From JAQBQH01 sp035607415 (GTDB taxonomy: Bacteria; Myxococcota_A; Polyangia; Palsa-1104), in assembly GCA_035607415.1 (NCBI GenBank), contig DATNAQ010000036.1:1-64000 (forward strand): 64,000 bases of DNA. The letters are read 5' to 3'. The notes beneath the pieces are model-generated. The model was given only the letters and a program-made list of their open reading frames with translations, was not told where the DNA came from and did not search any database. Positions 52,366 to 60,635 of the stretch are shown in pieces. How positions within the stretch are numbered: position 1 is the stretch's first letter; each line of letters starts with the position of its first letter. The translations under genes and the position numbers were made by a program.

Positions 52366-52689
52366 ATGAAGACGAAGAAGACTCGGCGCGCCCTCGTGTC
52401 GGCCGCGCTCCTCGCAAGCCTCGCCGGGACCCTGACGGCGACCACGCGCCCGGTGCGCGCCGACAGCGTGACATCGTCGGCGATCGCCGGCGCCACCGAC
52501 GGAAGCTCGTCGACGGTGAAACCGTACTTTTGGACCCAGGCCGCGCTCTTCTACGGCAACAGCAGCGGCCTCATCGCCAGCGACATCGGCGCCCTGTACG
52601 CCTACTACGTCGCCACGAGCGGCTCCGGCTGCACGTACGGCGTCGCCACGGCCGCGGCCCGCGCGCTGCCCGAGCGCGCGCTCGACTAA
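52366..52689 (+). CDS. SDP-like small secreted protein 4
   Basis: A 107-aa precursor. Signal peptide 1-32 (PVRA, then DS), PYFWTQ (53-58; here Gln replaces the Glu of the others), a hydrophobic Tyr/Gly-rich mature segment (LFYGNSSGLIASDIGALYAY) with one Cys (SGCTYG) and the end RALPERALD. The ATG at 52366 has GGAGG at good distance; an ATG two codons earlier is too close to it. Spacing to peptide 3 is 13 bp. Confidence 0.8.
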   Translation: MKTKKTRRALVSAALLASLAGTLTATTRPVRADSVTSSAIAGATDGSSSTVKPYFWTQAALFYGNSSGLIASDIGALYAYYVATSGSGCTYGVATAAARALPERALD

Positions 52690-52710
52690 CCCATCCAAGA
52701 GAGGATGCTC

Positions 52711-52989
52711 ATGAAGACCACGCTCCTGACCATCGCCGTCGCCGCGCTCGTGCTCGTGAACGCCACGGCCAGCGTCCGCGCCGAGGACACCCGCTCGCAG
52801 TCGGCGAGCGTGACCGGATCGGCGACGGCGGTTCCCTATTTCTGGACCGAGAACAACGACGCCCAGATCCACATGCTCTACATGGCCCCTGCGGAAGGGA
52901 TCCTCAATCCGCAGCGCACCGCCAGCCAGGCCTACTACCTCGGCGGCATCTCCACCGCGAGCGCGCTCTCCGTGCGCGCGCTCGACTAG
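52711..52989 (+). CDS. SDP-like small secreted protein 5
   Basis: A 92-aa precursor and the most diverged member. Signal peptide 1-24 (SVRA, then ED), a Ser/Thr-rich spacer, PYFWTE (42-47), and a less hydrophobic mature end (IHMLYMAPAEGILNPQRTAS) closing with LSVRALD. No Cys. It starts 21 bp after peptide 4 and stops 7 bp before the SdpA-like gene, which has no other room for a promoter, so peptides and processing genes are one transcript. An ATG at 52705 is an alternative. Confidence 0.78.
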   Translation: MKTTLLTIAVAALVLVNATASVRAEDTRSQSASVTGSATAVPYFWTENNDAQIHMLYMAPAEGILNPQRTASQAYYLGGISTASALSVRALD

Positions 52990-52996
52990 AACGAAC

Positions 52997-53701
52997 ATGA
53001 AACCGAAGACGAAGAGCCGGCTCGGCCTGGTCCTGCGCCTCGCGACGCTGTCGTGGCTTTTGATCCATTTCACGCTGACGGTCGGCTACGTGCTGCCGTT
53101 CAATCCGGCGCAGGCGGTCGCGCAGCCGCTCTTGAGCGCGACCATCGGGACCTTCTTCTCGCAGAACTGGCGCCTGTTCGCGCCCGATCCGGTGAGCGGC
53201 GACATGGCGCTGCTCGCCCGCTGCATGACGCCGGCGGAGATGGCGTCGGGCGCCGAGAAGAAGCTGCCGTCGACGGGCTGGCACGACCTGTCGACGCCGC
53301 TGTGGCACCGCTTCCAGGAGAACCGCTTCGCCGCCTACGACCGCGTGGCGCGGCCCAACACCAACACCATGCGCGCGCTCATGTTCGGCGTGCCCGAGCT
53401 GATGCAGGCGTGCAAGAAGGGCAGCAAGGAGGCCTGCACCGCCTACGACGAGAACCTGAAGCAGGTGCGCACGGCGACGATGCCGCGCCTGACCAAGATC
53501 GGCTCGGCGTTCTGCAAGGACCTCGACGCCGACGGCGGCCGCTTCAGCCACGTGGCGCTGCGGCTGCGCGAGACCGACGGGCTGCCCTGGTCGCAGCGCT
53601 ACGAGGCGCGTCCGGCGCCGCGCGATCTCGAGCTCGGTGTGGCCGCCATCGACCCCGACGTGGCGCGCATGGGCATGTTCCAACAGGAGCAAGGACAATG
53701 A
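52997..53701 (+). CDS. SdpA/DUF5819-like protein
   Basis: A 234-aa protein with an N-terminal membrane helix (about 10-33) and the motif FFSQNWRLFAPDP (53-65). This is the signature shared by SdpA-family and DUF5819 proteins (N-W-x-L-F-A-P-x-P), which in SDP systems act with an SdpB membrane partner to mature a secreted peptide toxin. The rest is extracytoplasmic with four Cys (ARCMTP, QACKKGSKEACTAY, SAFCKDL) that may form disulfides. Its stop overlaps the SdpB-like start (ATGA). It could instead belong to a DUF5819 group of other function; the gene order favours the SDP reading. Confidence 0.8.
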   Translation: MKPKTKSRLGLVLRLATLSWLLIHFTLTVGYVLPFNPAQAVAQPLLSATIGTFFSQNWRLFAPDPVSGDMALLARCMTPAEMASGAEKKLPSTGWHDLSTPLWHRFQENRFAAYDRVARPNTNTMRALMFGVPELMQACKKGSKEACTAYDENLKQVRTATMPRLTKIGSAFCKDLDADGGRFSHVALRLRETDGLPWSQRYEARPAPRDLELGVAAIDPDVARMGMFQQEQGQ

Positions 53702-55011
53702 TCAAAAATGCGTGGAGCTGGCTCGCGGATGATCCGCGCCATCGCGTGGGCGTGCGCGTGCTGCAAGTGGCCATCGGCGCGATGCTGATGTTTCGCGTGC
53801 TGACGGAGCTGCCGTTCGCCGCCTATCTGTGGGGGCCGCACGGCATCGGGCTGAGCGGCAACCCGTCGTACTTCGGGCCGTGGCTGGCCGGCAAGCTCGA
53901 CGTCATCTTTCACAGCATGGCGGGGACCTACGCCGTGCTCGGCGCCGTCGCGCTCGCCGCGGTCGGGCTCGTCAGCGGCCGCCACACGCGCGCGGCGACG
54001 GTGCTGGCGCTGTTCGCGACGCTCATGCTCGAGCGGCGGCTGCCCGAGGTGCTCGACGGCGGCGACAACATCACGCGCCTGACGCTGACCTACATGCTGT
54101 TCCTGCTACCGGCGGACGCCAAGCCGGTGCGTCGCTCGCTCGGCGTGTGGGTGCACAACATCGCGGTGGTCGCGATCATGGCGCAGCTGGTCGTGCTCTA
54201 CGCGACGTCGGGCATCATGAAGGCGGCGGGGGAGCGCTGGCACCACGGGACCGCGCTCTACGTGGTCAGCCAGGTCGAGTGGTTCTCGGTGCCGTGGGTG
54301 CGCAGCATCTTCAAGAACCCGTTCATGACGACGATCGCGACCTACTCGACGCTCTTGTTCCAGCTCTGGTTCCCGATGGCGATCTTCTCGCGCTTCAAGC
54401 TGGTCTGGCTCGCCGCCGGCATCTTCTTCCACCTCAACATCGCCATCGTGATGGGGCTGGTGACGTTCTCGACGGTGATGATCGGGCTCGAGCTGTTCCT
54501 GATCACCGACGAGGAGTTCGCGTCGCTGCAGGCGGCGGGGCGGCGCATCGTCGCCGGCGCGCTCGAGCGGCTCGGCCTCGGGCGCGTGGCGGAGCCGCAG
54601 ATCCTGCTCTACATCGACGGGCACTGCGCGCACTGCCGGCGCGCGGGCGAGGCGCTGCGGCGGCTCGATCGCGGCGGGCAGTTGACGATCCGCTCGTTCC
54701 GCCATCACGCCGACTACGCGCGCTTCGGCATCTCGGCCGATGCGCTCGAGCGGCGCATGCACGCGGTGATCCTGGCGACGGGCGAGGTGGCGCGCGGCTT
54801 CGGCGCGGTGCAGGCGTTGGCCCGCACGATGCCGCTTCTGTGGCCGGCGCGTCCGCTGTTGTGGCTGATCGATCGCGCCGGGCTCGGCGAGCGCGCCTAC
54901 GATTGGCTGGCGGCGCGACGCACCATCGTCCCCGATGCGCGCGCGTGCAGCGACGGCGCGTGCGCGTTGCCGGTGGCGGCGGACGAAGCGCGAGAGCGCG
55001 AGGTGGCGTGA
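53698..55011 (+). CDS. SdpB-like HTTM membrane protein fused to DCC oxidoreductase
   Basis: A 437-aa polytopic membrane protein. Residues 1-275 are an HTTM domain (the superfamily of vitamin-K gamma-carboxylase and SdpB), with LPFAAYLWGPHGIG, PEVLDGGDNITRLTLTYMLF, LYATSGIMKAAGERWHHGTA and FQLWFPMAIF. The C-terminal 130 residues carry a DCC thiol-disulfide oxidoreductase domain: ILLYIDGHCAHCRRAGEAL (Asp 307, Cys 310, Cys 313) and RSFRHHADYARFG. It would modify or mature the upstream peptides in the membrane, with the DCC part handling thiols. Overlaps both neighbours (4 bp and 1 bp). Confidence 0.88.
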   Translation: MIKNAWSWLADDPRHRVGVRVLQVAIGAMLMFRVLTELPFAAYLWGPHGIGLSGNPSYFGPWLAGKLDVIFHSMAGTYAVLGAVALAAVGLVSGRHTRAATVLALFATLMLERRLPEVLDGGDNITRLTLTYMLFLLPADAKPVRRSLGVWVHNIAVVAIMAQLVVLYATSGIMKAAGERWHHGTALYVVSQVEWFSVPWVRSIFKNPFMTTIATYSTLLFQLWFPMAIFSRFKLVWLAAGIFFHLNIAIVMGLVTFSTVMIGLELFLITDEEFASLQAAGRRIVAGALERLGLGRVAEPQILLYIDGHCAHCRRAGEALRRLDRGGQLTIRSFRHHADYARFGISADALERRMHAVILATGEVARGFGAVQALARTMPLLWPARPLLWLIDRAGLGERAYDWLAARRTIVPDARACSDGACALPVAADEAREREVA

Positions 55012-57680
55012 TGCGCGTACGCACGAAAGTGTCGCTCGCGCTGCTGGCCGCGATCGCGCTCGCGAGCGCCGCGACCTTCGTCGGCCGCGGGCGCCGTCAC
55101 GAGCAGGCCCCGGCGGCGGCGGCGGCCGTCGGCGCGACGGGCCGCGCGCGGCTCGCGAGCAGCACGCTGCCGCCGCTGTCGCCGATCGTCGACGCCGCGC
55201 ACGCCGATCCGCTCGGCACCTTGCGCCTCGAAGGGCAGGTGATCGACGCCGAGCAGCAGCCGGTCGGCGGCGCGACCGTCGTGTTGTCGACGGTGCCGCC
55301 GCGCAGCGTCCGCTCCGAAGCCGACGGCAGCTTCGTCTTCACCGGCCTGGCGCCGCGCACGCTCGCGCTGAGCGCGTCGGTCGACGAGCGCGTCGCCGGC
55401 CCGGCGGTGGTTGCGCTGACCGAGCGCACCGAGCCGGTCATCCTGCGCGTGCAGGGCGCGACCACCGTCGAGGTGCTGGCCTTCGACGTGCTCACGCAGC
55501 GCGCGATTGCCGGCGCCACCGTCGAGGTGCGCGAGCCGCTGCCGATGCAGGCCACCACCGGCGTGCGCGGCGTGGCGCGCCTGCGCGGCGTCGGCGCCGG
55601 GCCGCATCAAGTGGTCGTGACCGCGCCCGGCTATGCGCCGAGCTTTCCGACCCTCGTCAGCAACGGGCGGCCGGGCACGGTGCAGTCGCTGGTGGTGACC
55701 ATGCATCCGGGCGGCGCGGTGAGCGGCCGCGTCGTCGACGCCGAGGGCCATCCCGTCGCCGGCGCCACCGTGACTGGCGAGAGCGCCGCGCGCGGCGAGC
55801 CGCTCGTCGATGCGCGCGCCGCGCCGGTGACCGACGCCGAGGGGCGCTGGCGCATCGCCGCCGTCGCCGCCGGCACCGTGCGCTTCGCCGCGCGCGACGG
55901 CCATCATGCGCCCGGCAGCTCGGCGCTCCTCTCCGTCGACGGCAAGGCGGCGCGCGACGACGTGGAGATCGTGATGTCGCGCGGCGGCCGCATCGCCGGC
56001 CACGTGGTCGGACGCGACGGCAAGCCGGTGGCGGGCGCATCGGTGCGCGCCGCGCTCGGCGGCGGCAAGCCCGAGGCGCTCGCCGAGGTGCGCTGCGACT
56101 CCGACGGCGCCTTCGCCGTGACCGGCCTGCCGCTGCGCACCGTCGAGCTTCTGGCCGTCGGCGCCGAAGCGACCTCGCGCGCGCAGTCGTTCGATCTCTC
56201 GGCGCGCGACGAGGAGCCGGCGGCGCGCCTGGTGCTCGACGTCGACGCCACCATCGCCGGCATGGTCGTCGCCGCCGACGGCACGCCGGTTCCCGAAGCG
56301 CAGGTGAGCGCGCTCCCCGACGAGCGCGGCGGCGATCAGGCGCTGCGCGATCCGCCCATGACCGTCAGCGACGGCGGCGGGCGCTTCACGCTGCGCGGCC
56401 TGCCCGACGGCGCCTATCGCGTGCGCGCCTCGTTTGCCTCCGCCGGCGCCAGCGCGCGCGCCAGCGCCGTCGAGCACGCGCACAGCGGCGATCGCGAGGT
56501 GCGCGTCGTGCTCGCCTCCGACGGGGCCATCGTGGGCGAGGTCGCCTTCGCCGATGAGAGCGCGCCCGACTTCTTCCAGGTCCGCCTCGACAGCGCGCTG
56601 CCGGTGCCGTTCCGCGCCACGCGCAGCTTCCGCATGCCCTGTCCCGCCGGCCACCACGTGCTGTCGATCCAGGGCCCCGGCTTCCGCGAGCGCGTCGTCC
56701 CCAGCGTCGAGGTCCACGTCGGGCAGGACGAGAACGTCGGCCTGTTGCGGCTCGACCGCGGCCGCACCCTCCGCGGCCGCGTCATCACCAGCGCCGGCAG
56801 CGGCGTCGGTGGCGCGCGCGTCACCAGCGCGGCGCTCCTCATCGGCGACGGCAGCTCGCTCGGCGCGGCCACCGGCGCCGCCGGCATCGGCCGCATCGAG
56901 ACCACCAGCAACGCCGACGGCAGCTTCGTGCTGAGCGGCCTCGGCGATCAGGCGCTCGCGGTGGTGGCCGAGCACGCCTCGCTCGGCCGCTCGACGCCGA
57001 CGCCGGTCGGCGCCGATCACGATCCGCCGGCGGTGACGCTGGTGCTCCTGCCGCTCGGCTCGCTCGAAGGCGCCGTCACCCGCGGCGGCAAGCCGCTCGA
57101 GAACGCCGTGGTCGCCGCTTCCTCGCGCGCGCAGGGCCAGGCGCGCTTCTTCGTGCGCAGCGGCCCCGACGGCCACTATCGGTTCGATCGCCTCTCGCCC
57201 GACGACTACACCATCGCCGCCGGCGACAGCGACAACCAGCTCGACCAGCGCATCACCACGCGCTTCGTGCACGTCGGCGAAGGGGCGGCGCATCTCGACG
57301 TCGATCTGCCGAGCGGCGTCGCCAGCTGCCGCGTGCGGCTGACGGCGCCGCCGCGCGAGGTGGTCAACGCACAGGTCTACCTCGCCAGCGGCACGCTCAG
57401 CGCGCGCGCGGCGGGCGACATCGAGCAGTCGCTCTTGCAGCGGCCCGACGGCACCGTGAACATCGGCCACATCCTGCACAACGGCTCGGTCACGTTCGAT
57501 CAGCTCGCCTCGGGCGCCTACACGCTGTGCACGGTGGCGCTGCGCGGCGACCTGTCCGATCCGGTGGTGGCGCAGCGCATCCGCGAAGGAGCGTCGTCGC
57601 TGCCGGTCACCTGCCAGGCGCTCCAGCTCGCCGCGTCGCCGACGCCGCTCGACGTGGTCGTGCCGGTTCAGCCGCTCTGA
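55011..57680 (+). CDS. secreted carboxypeptidase-regulatory-like repeat protein
   Basis: An 889-aa exported protein with a signal-anchor helix (about 7-27) and seven or so beta-sandwich repeats of the carboxypeptidase regulatory-like type (for example LRLEGQVIDAEQQPVGGATV, VSGRVVDAEGHPVAGATV, IAGHVVGRDGKPVAGASV, LRGRVITSAGSGVGGARV), each followed by an A/S-D-G-x-F-x-x-x-G-L turn. Such repeats serve as adhesive or spacer units. It is coupled to the SdpB-like gene (1-bp overlap), so it belongs to the peptide operon; a role as surface carrier, receptor or immunity protein is possible but unproved. Confidence 0.85.
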   Translation: MRVRTKVSLALLAAIALASAATFVGRGRRHEQAPAAAAAVGATGRARLASSTLPPLSPIVDAAHADPLGTLRLEGQVIDAEQQPVGGATVVLSTVPPRSVRSEADGSFVFTGLAPRTLALSASVDERVAGPAVVALTERTEPVILRVQGATTVEVLAFDVLTQRAIAGATVEVREPLPMQATTGVRGVARLRGVGAGPHQVVVTAPGYAPSFPTLVSNGRPGTVQSLVVTMHPGGAVSGRVVDAEGHPVAGATVTGESAARGEPLVDARAAPVTDAEGRWRIAAVAAGTVRFAARDGHHAPGSSALLSVDGKAARDDVEIVMSRGGRIAGHVVGRDGKPVAGASVRAALGGGKPEALAEVRCDSDGAFAVTGLPLRTVELLAVGAEATSRAQSFDLSARDEEPAARLVLDVDATIAGMVVAADGTPVPEAQVSALPDERGGDQALRDPPMTVSDGGGRFTLRGLPDGAYRVRASFASAGASARASAVEHAHSGDREVRVVLASDGAIVGEVAFADESAPDFFQVRLDSALPVPFRATRSFRMPCPAGHHVLSIQGPGFRERVVPSVEVHVGQDENVGLLRLDRGRTLRGRVITSAGSGVGGARVTSAALLIGDGSSLGAATGAAGIGRIETTSNADGSFVLSGLGDQALAVVAEHASLGRSTPTPVGADHDPPAVTLVLLPLGSLEGAVTRGGKPLENAVVAASSRAQGQARFFVRSGPDGHYRFDRLSPDDYTIAAGDSDNQLDQRITTRFVHVGEGAAHLDVDLPSGVASCRVRLTAPPREVVNAQVYLASGTLSARAAGDIEQSLLQRPDGTVNIGHILHNGSVTFDQLASGAYTLCTVALRGDLSDPVVAQRIREGASSLPVTCQALQLAASPTPLDVVVPVQPL

Positions 57681-57712
57681 CTCCGACGGCGCGCGCGACG
57701 GCGGCCTGACGA

Positions 57713-57736
57713 GGGCATGGACGCCTGTCCATGCCC
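57713..57736 (+). terminator. hairpin at the end of the peptide operon
   Basis: GGGCATGGAC (57713-57722), loop GCCT, GTCCATGCCC (57727-57736): a perfect 10-bp stem 33 bp after the last stop of the operon. No T-run follows, so it would be a mRNA 3'-end structure or a Rho-assisted terminator. The remaining gap to 57835 holds no other signal. Confidence 0.5.
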
Positions 57737-57835
57737 CTGGGGCCCCGGGTCGCCGCGGCCGCGTGGGCGCCGACGCATCCGACGCGGCTTTACGACGGCG
57801 ACGGCGCTGGTTCACGCCTTGCAACCACGGGGCGC

Positions 57836-58141
57836 ATGCGCTTTTTCGCCGTCACCCTGGTCGTTTCGCTGCTCTCGCTGCCCGTCGCGGCCCACCCGCA
57901 CAAACGGACACACGCGCGCTCGCACCCGGCGCGCGCGCAGCCGAAGCCGACCGTCGTGCCCAACGATCGCCAGGCGCAGGAGCACGCGCGCGCCGAGGCC
58001 GAGCTCTCCGATCTGCGCGCCGGCAACCTCGGCAACGACGGCGCCGACGCCCAGACCGACACGCGCGACATGCCGCAGCAGACCTGGGCGGTGCAAGAGA
58101 ACGACCGCGAGATCCCCTCCAACCTGCGCCAGAAGAAGTAG
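57836..58141 (+). CDS. small secreted protein
   Basis: A 101-aa protein with a signal peptide (MRFFAVTLVVSLLSLPVAAH, cleavage near residue 19). The mature part is basic then acidic (HPHKRTHARSHPARAQPK; EHARAEAELSDLRAGNLGND) with no Cys and no known motif, probably unstructured or helical. Start taken at ATG 57836; the longer frame above has no signal peptide. No ribosome site is evident. Confidence 0.6.
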   Translation: MRFFAVTLVVSLLSLPVAAHPHKRTHARSHPARAQPKPTVVPNDRQAQEHARAEAELSDLRAGNLGNDGADAQTDTRDMPQQTWAVQENDREIPSNLRQKK

Positions 58142-58147
58142 CGTCCC

Positions 58148-58600
58148 TAGCTCACCGTCTGCACCGGCGCCTTTCCGCTGGCCAAGGCCGGCCTCTTCGA
58201 CGGGCTCACCATCACCACCTTCTTCAACGCCATCGAGGCGCTGCGCACGGTCGCGCCGCGCGCACGTCGAGGACGGTCGCCGCTTCGTCGACAACGGCCG
58301 CTTCGTCACCACCGCCGGCGTCTCGGCCGGCATCGACGGCTGCACGTGACGGCGCGCCTGCTCGGCCACCGCGTCGCCGACACCACCCTGCAGCAGGCCC
58401 TCGTCTACAACCTCGCCTGCGCCTACGCGCTCGGCGGCAAGCGCACCGACGCGCTTCGCACCGTCAAGCGCGCGCTCGCCATGGGTGTGCCGCTCGAGCA
58501 GGCGATCGCCGATCCCGATCTGGCGAGCATCCACGCCGAGCTCGGCCGCGGGCGCGCCATCGCCACCGACGCCTCCGCGCACGCGCCGCGCGTCAATTAG
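58148..58600 (+). pseudogene. DJ-1/PfpI-TPR protein remnant
   Basis: The sequence encodes the C-terminal half of a DJ-1/PfpI protein in three pieces. Frame 1: TVCTGAFPLAKAGLFDG and TITTFFNAIEALRTVAPRA, with the nucleophile-elbow Cys (58154-58260). After a one-base shift: HVEDGRRFVDNGRFVTTAG, then VSAGIDG and a stop (58263-58349). After another shift: LHVTARLLGHRVADTT, then VYNLACAYALGGKRTDALRT, IADPDLASIHAEL (58340-58600), the TPR-like end found in such fusions. The first 100 or so residues and the A-x-x-x-E-Y linker are absent. It cannot give a functional enzyme. Its end overlaps the TRAP-type gene by 4 bp. Confidence 0.75.
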
Positions 58601-59613
58601 TTGCGCGGCACCGCGTGCTCGGCGCGATAGTCGCCGACCCACTTCGCCACGCGATCCATGAGCTCGCCCGGCAGCAGCTTGTCGCGCAGCGACTCGCGCG
58701 CCACCTTCGCCAGCGCCAGGAACGCCGTCGCGAACGCCGGCGAGATCGCGACCCGCGTCAGCCCCTGCCGCTCGAAGAGCCCGCCGAGGAGCTCGGCATC
58801 CTGACGCCGTCCCAGGTCCTCGAGCCGCGCCAGGAACTTCCCGACCGACTCGTTGATCGCCGCGCGCTCGCCGACGTCGAGCGTGTCCCACGCCCGCTGC
58901 GTCATCACCATGCAGCCGGGCAGGTAACCGAGGCGCAGCTCCTCGAGCTCTTTCGTCGCCGCCGACCACTGAAAGGCGAGCGCCGCCGTCGGCACCGAGA
59001 GGAAGCCGTCGACCTGCCGCTCCTCGTAGGCGCGCCCCGCGCGCTCGACGCCCATCGCCGCCGTGGGCACGCCGATGGCGGCGAACTGCGCGAGCATCGC
59101 CGGGTCGACGTCCCACACCCAGAGCCGCGTCTTGCGCAGCTCTTCGACGCTGGTGATGGGCGCGCGCGTGAAGAGCATGTCGGGCCCGAGCATGGCGACG
59201 CCGATGTTGTGAAAGCCGGCGTCGCTGATCTCGCGCTCGATGGTCGGCCGCAGCCGCCCGAGCACGTAGGAGGCCTCGGCGCGCGATTCGTAGAGCCCGA
59301 TGAGCCGGAGCGCGCGCAGCGACGGCGACAGCTTCATGCACAAGGGGCCGCCCGACATCACCGCGTCGAGCTGGTTCTTGCGCAGCCGCTCGAGCGACTC
59401 GAGCTCGCTGCCGGCGATGCCGCCGAAGTACCACTTGGTCGTGATCGCACCTCGGCTGTCGGCTTCGATGTCGCGTCCCATCGCGCGGAACAGCCGCGCC
59501 CACGCGGTGCCGTCGGGCGCCGCGGTGGCGATGCGCAACAGGCCGGGCTCGGCAGCGGCGGGGGAGTGGAGCGCGCACAGGACGGCGAGGGCGAACGCGA
59601 AACAGACCTTCAC
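58597..59613 (-). CDS. TRAP-transporter substrate-binding protein, DctP family (orphan)
   Basis: A 338-aa periplasmic binding protein with a signal peptide (1-21, AAAEP). The DctP/TAXI fold is shown by LRIATAAPDGTAWARLFRAM, KWYFGGIAGSELESLERLRK, QLDAVMSGG, FTRAPITSVEELRKTRLWVW, VDGFLSVPTAALAFQW and GCMVMTQRAWDTLDVGER. It would bind a carboxylate for a DctQM-type transporter, but no membrane subunit is near, so it may work in signalling or with a distant transporter. Starts with GTG at 59613. Confidence 0.88.
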   Translation of the reverse strand: MKVCFAFALAVLCALHSPAAAEPGLLRIATAAPDGTAWARLFRAMGRDIEADSRGAITTKWYFGGIAGSELESLERLRKNQLDAVMSGGPLCMKLSPSLRALRLIGLYESRAEASYVLGRLRPTIEREISDAGFHNIGVAMLGPDMLFTRAPITSVEELRKTRLWVWDVDPAMLAQFAAIGVPTAAMGVERAGRAYEERQVDGFLSVPTAALAFQWSAATKELEELRLGYLPGCMVMTQRAWDTLDVGERAAINESVGKFLARLEDLGRRQDAELLGGLFERQGLTRVAISPAFATAFLALAKVARESLRDKLLPGELMDRVAKWVGDYRAEHAVPRN

Positions 59614-59619
59614 GGTTGC

Positions 59620-59628
59620 ATCATATCA
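59620..59628 (-). promoter_or_regulatory. extended -10 leaderless promoter of DctP gene
   Basis: TGATATGAT on the minus strand (TG-n-TATGAT, 5/6 match), 6 nt before the GTG at 59613. Best candidate with TATACT at 13791 and TACAAT at 33473. Confidence 0.5.
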
Positions 59629-60179
59629 CGGCCGTACTGGGAATCCCCGACGTCTCCGTCGAGGCCGTGATTCCCGTGGCTTGCGAGTGACTGTGCGGGC
59701 TCCGGTGGCGCCCGAGGACAAGGAAATCAGCGGGCGCCGGCGCTGTCCTTCGCCGCGAAGATCTTGCGCTGCACTTTGGCCGCGCGCGACTCGAGATGCG
59801 GCGTTTTGTCGCAGATAAATCGAATATGGATTCTCCGTGTACGAATCAGTAATTCGTCGTGCACGCTCGACAGCAATCTCGTTCCGCGATATGGTCGCCG
59901 TGATGGGGCACGGTTCTCGACGGCGGAGTGGCGGCCCCGGGATCGTTTCGGTGCATGGGCGGACGAGCTGCAGCGGCGTGGCGGCGCGGCAGGTGCGACA
60001 AAATGCCGCACTCGAGAGTACCCGGCCACGATGGAACCGCGCCCGTAGCAGCGCGCGACGCACGCCGGCCGCGCGCTGACCTACACGAGCGTGCCGCCAC
60101 CTCGACAGCGGCGAGCGGGCGGCAGGCTCGAACCCGCGCGACGCGTCGAGCACTCCGTAGCGGACGGGGGAGGAGGGTC
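59629..60179. other. 551-bp non-coding gap with an inverted repeat
   Basis: No convincing gene. Open frames here are Arg/Pro-rich. A patch at about 59800-59880 is AT-richer than the surroundings and holds a perfect inverted repeat ACGAAT-N5-ATTCGT (59841-59857). This could be an operator for either flanking gene. The block 60020-60170 is plain GC-rich DNA before the receiver gene's ribosome site. Confidence 0.5.
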
Positions 60180-60572
60180 ATGAAGAAGTGGGTGTTGGTC
60201 GTGGATGACGACGCGGGGGTTCGCGAGACGGTGGTCGACCTGCTCACGTTCGGCGGCTTTCGCGTCGAGGCGGTCGCCGACGGGCGGCTGGCGTTGGAGA
60301 CGCTCGGGCGGGCCGAGGCGCTGCCCGCGCTCCTGGTGGTCGATCTGGAGATGCCGATCATGAGCGGCTGGGAGCTCATCGCCGAGCTGCGCAAGAACGC
60401 GCGGCTGGCCGCGATTCCCTACGTCATCTTCTCGGCGCTCGGTTGCGGCGACGAGCGCATGAGCGAGCTCGACGCCGAAGCGTGTGTGCCCAAGGGCGGC
60501 AGCACGCTCGAGCTGTTGCGCGTGGTCGAGCGCTGCACCGGCCGCGTGCCCCAGGCAGCCGGCCTCCCGTGA
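60180..60572 (+). CDS. single-domain response regulator
   Basis: A 130-aa stand-alone receiver with no output domain. Acidic pair in VLVVDDDAGV, phosphoacceptor Asp in LLVVDLEMPIMSGWEL (about residue 57), the Ser switch in VIFSALG and the Lys in CVPKGGS are all present, so it should accept phosphate. Such proteins act by protein contact, in phosphorelays or on motility. The first 20 residues after the ATG are the usual beta-1 start, and a strong ribosome site (GGGGGAGGAGGG) decides it. No kinase is adjacent. Confidence 0.92.
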   Translation: MKKWVLVVDDDAGVRETVVDLLTFGGFRVEAVADGRLALETLGRAEALPALLVVDLEMPIMSGWELIAELRKNARLAAIPYVIFSALGCGDERMSELDAEACVPKGGSTLELLRVVERCTGRVPQAAGLP

Positions 60573-60635
60573 GCTGACGACCGAAGGTCGCATCCGACGT
60601 CCCCGGCTGCCGGAATCGTCGCGAGCGGGGGTCGA

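Noticed and set aside
60119..60136. tRNA T-loop-like sequence (GGTTCGAGCC on the minus strand)
   Set aside because: No acceptor stem, D-arm or anticodon arm can be folded around it.
59626..60153. Open frames on both strands in the gap before the receiver gene
   Set aside because: Arg/Pro/Ser-rich, no ribosome site, no family pattern; treated as non-coding.
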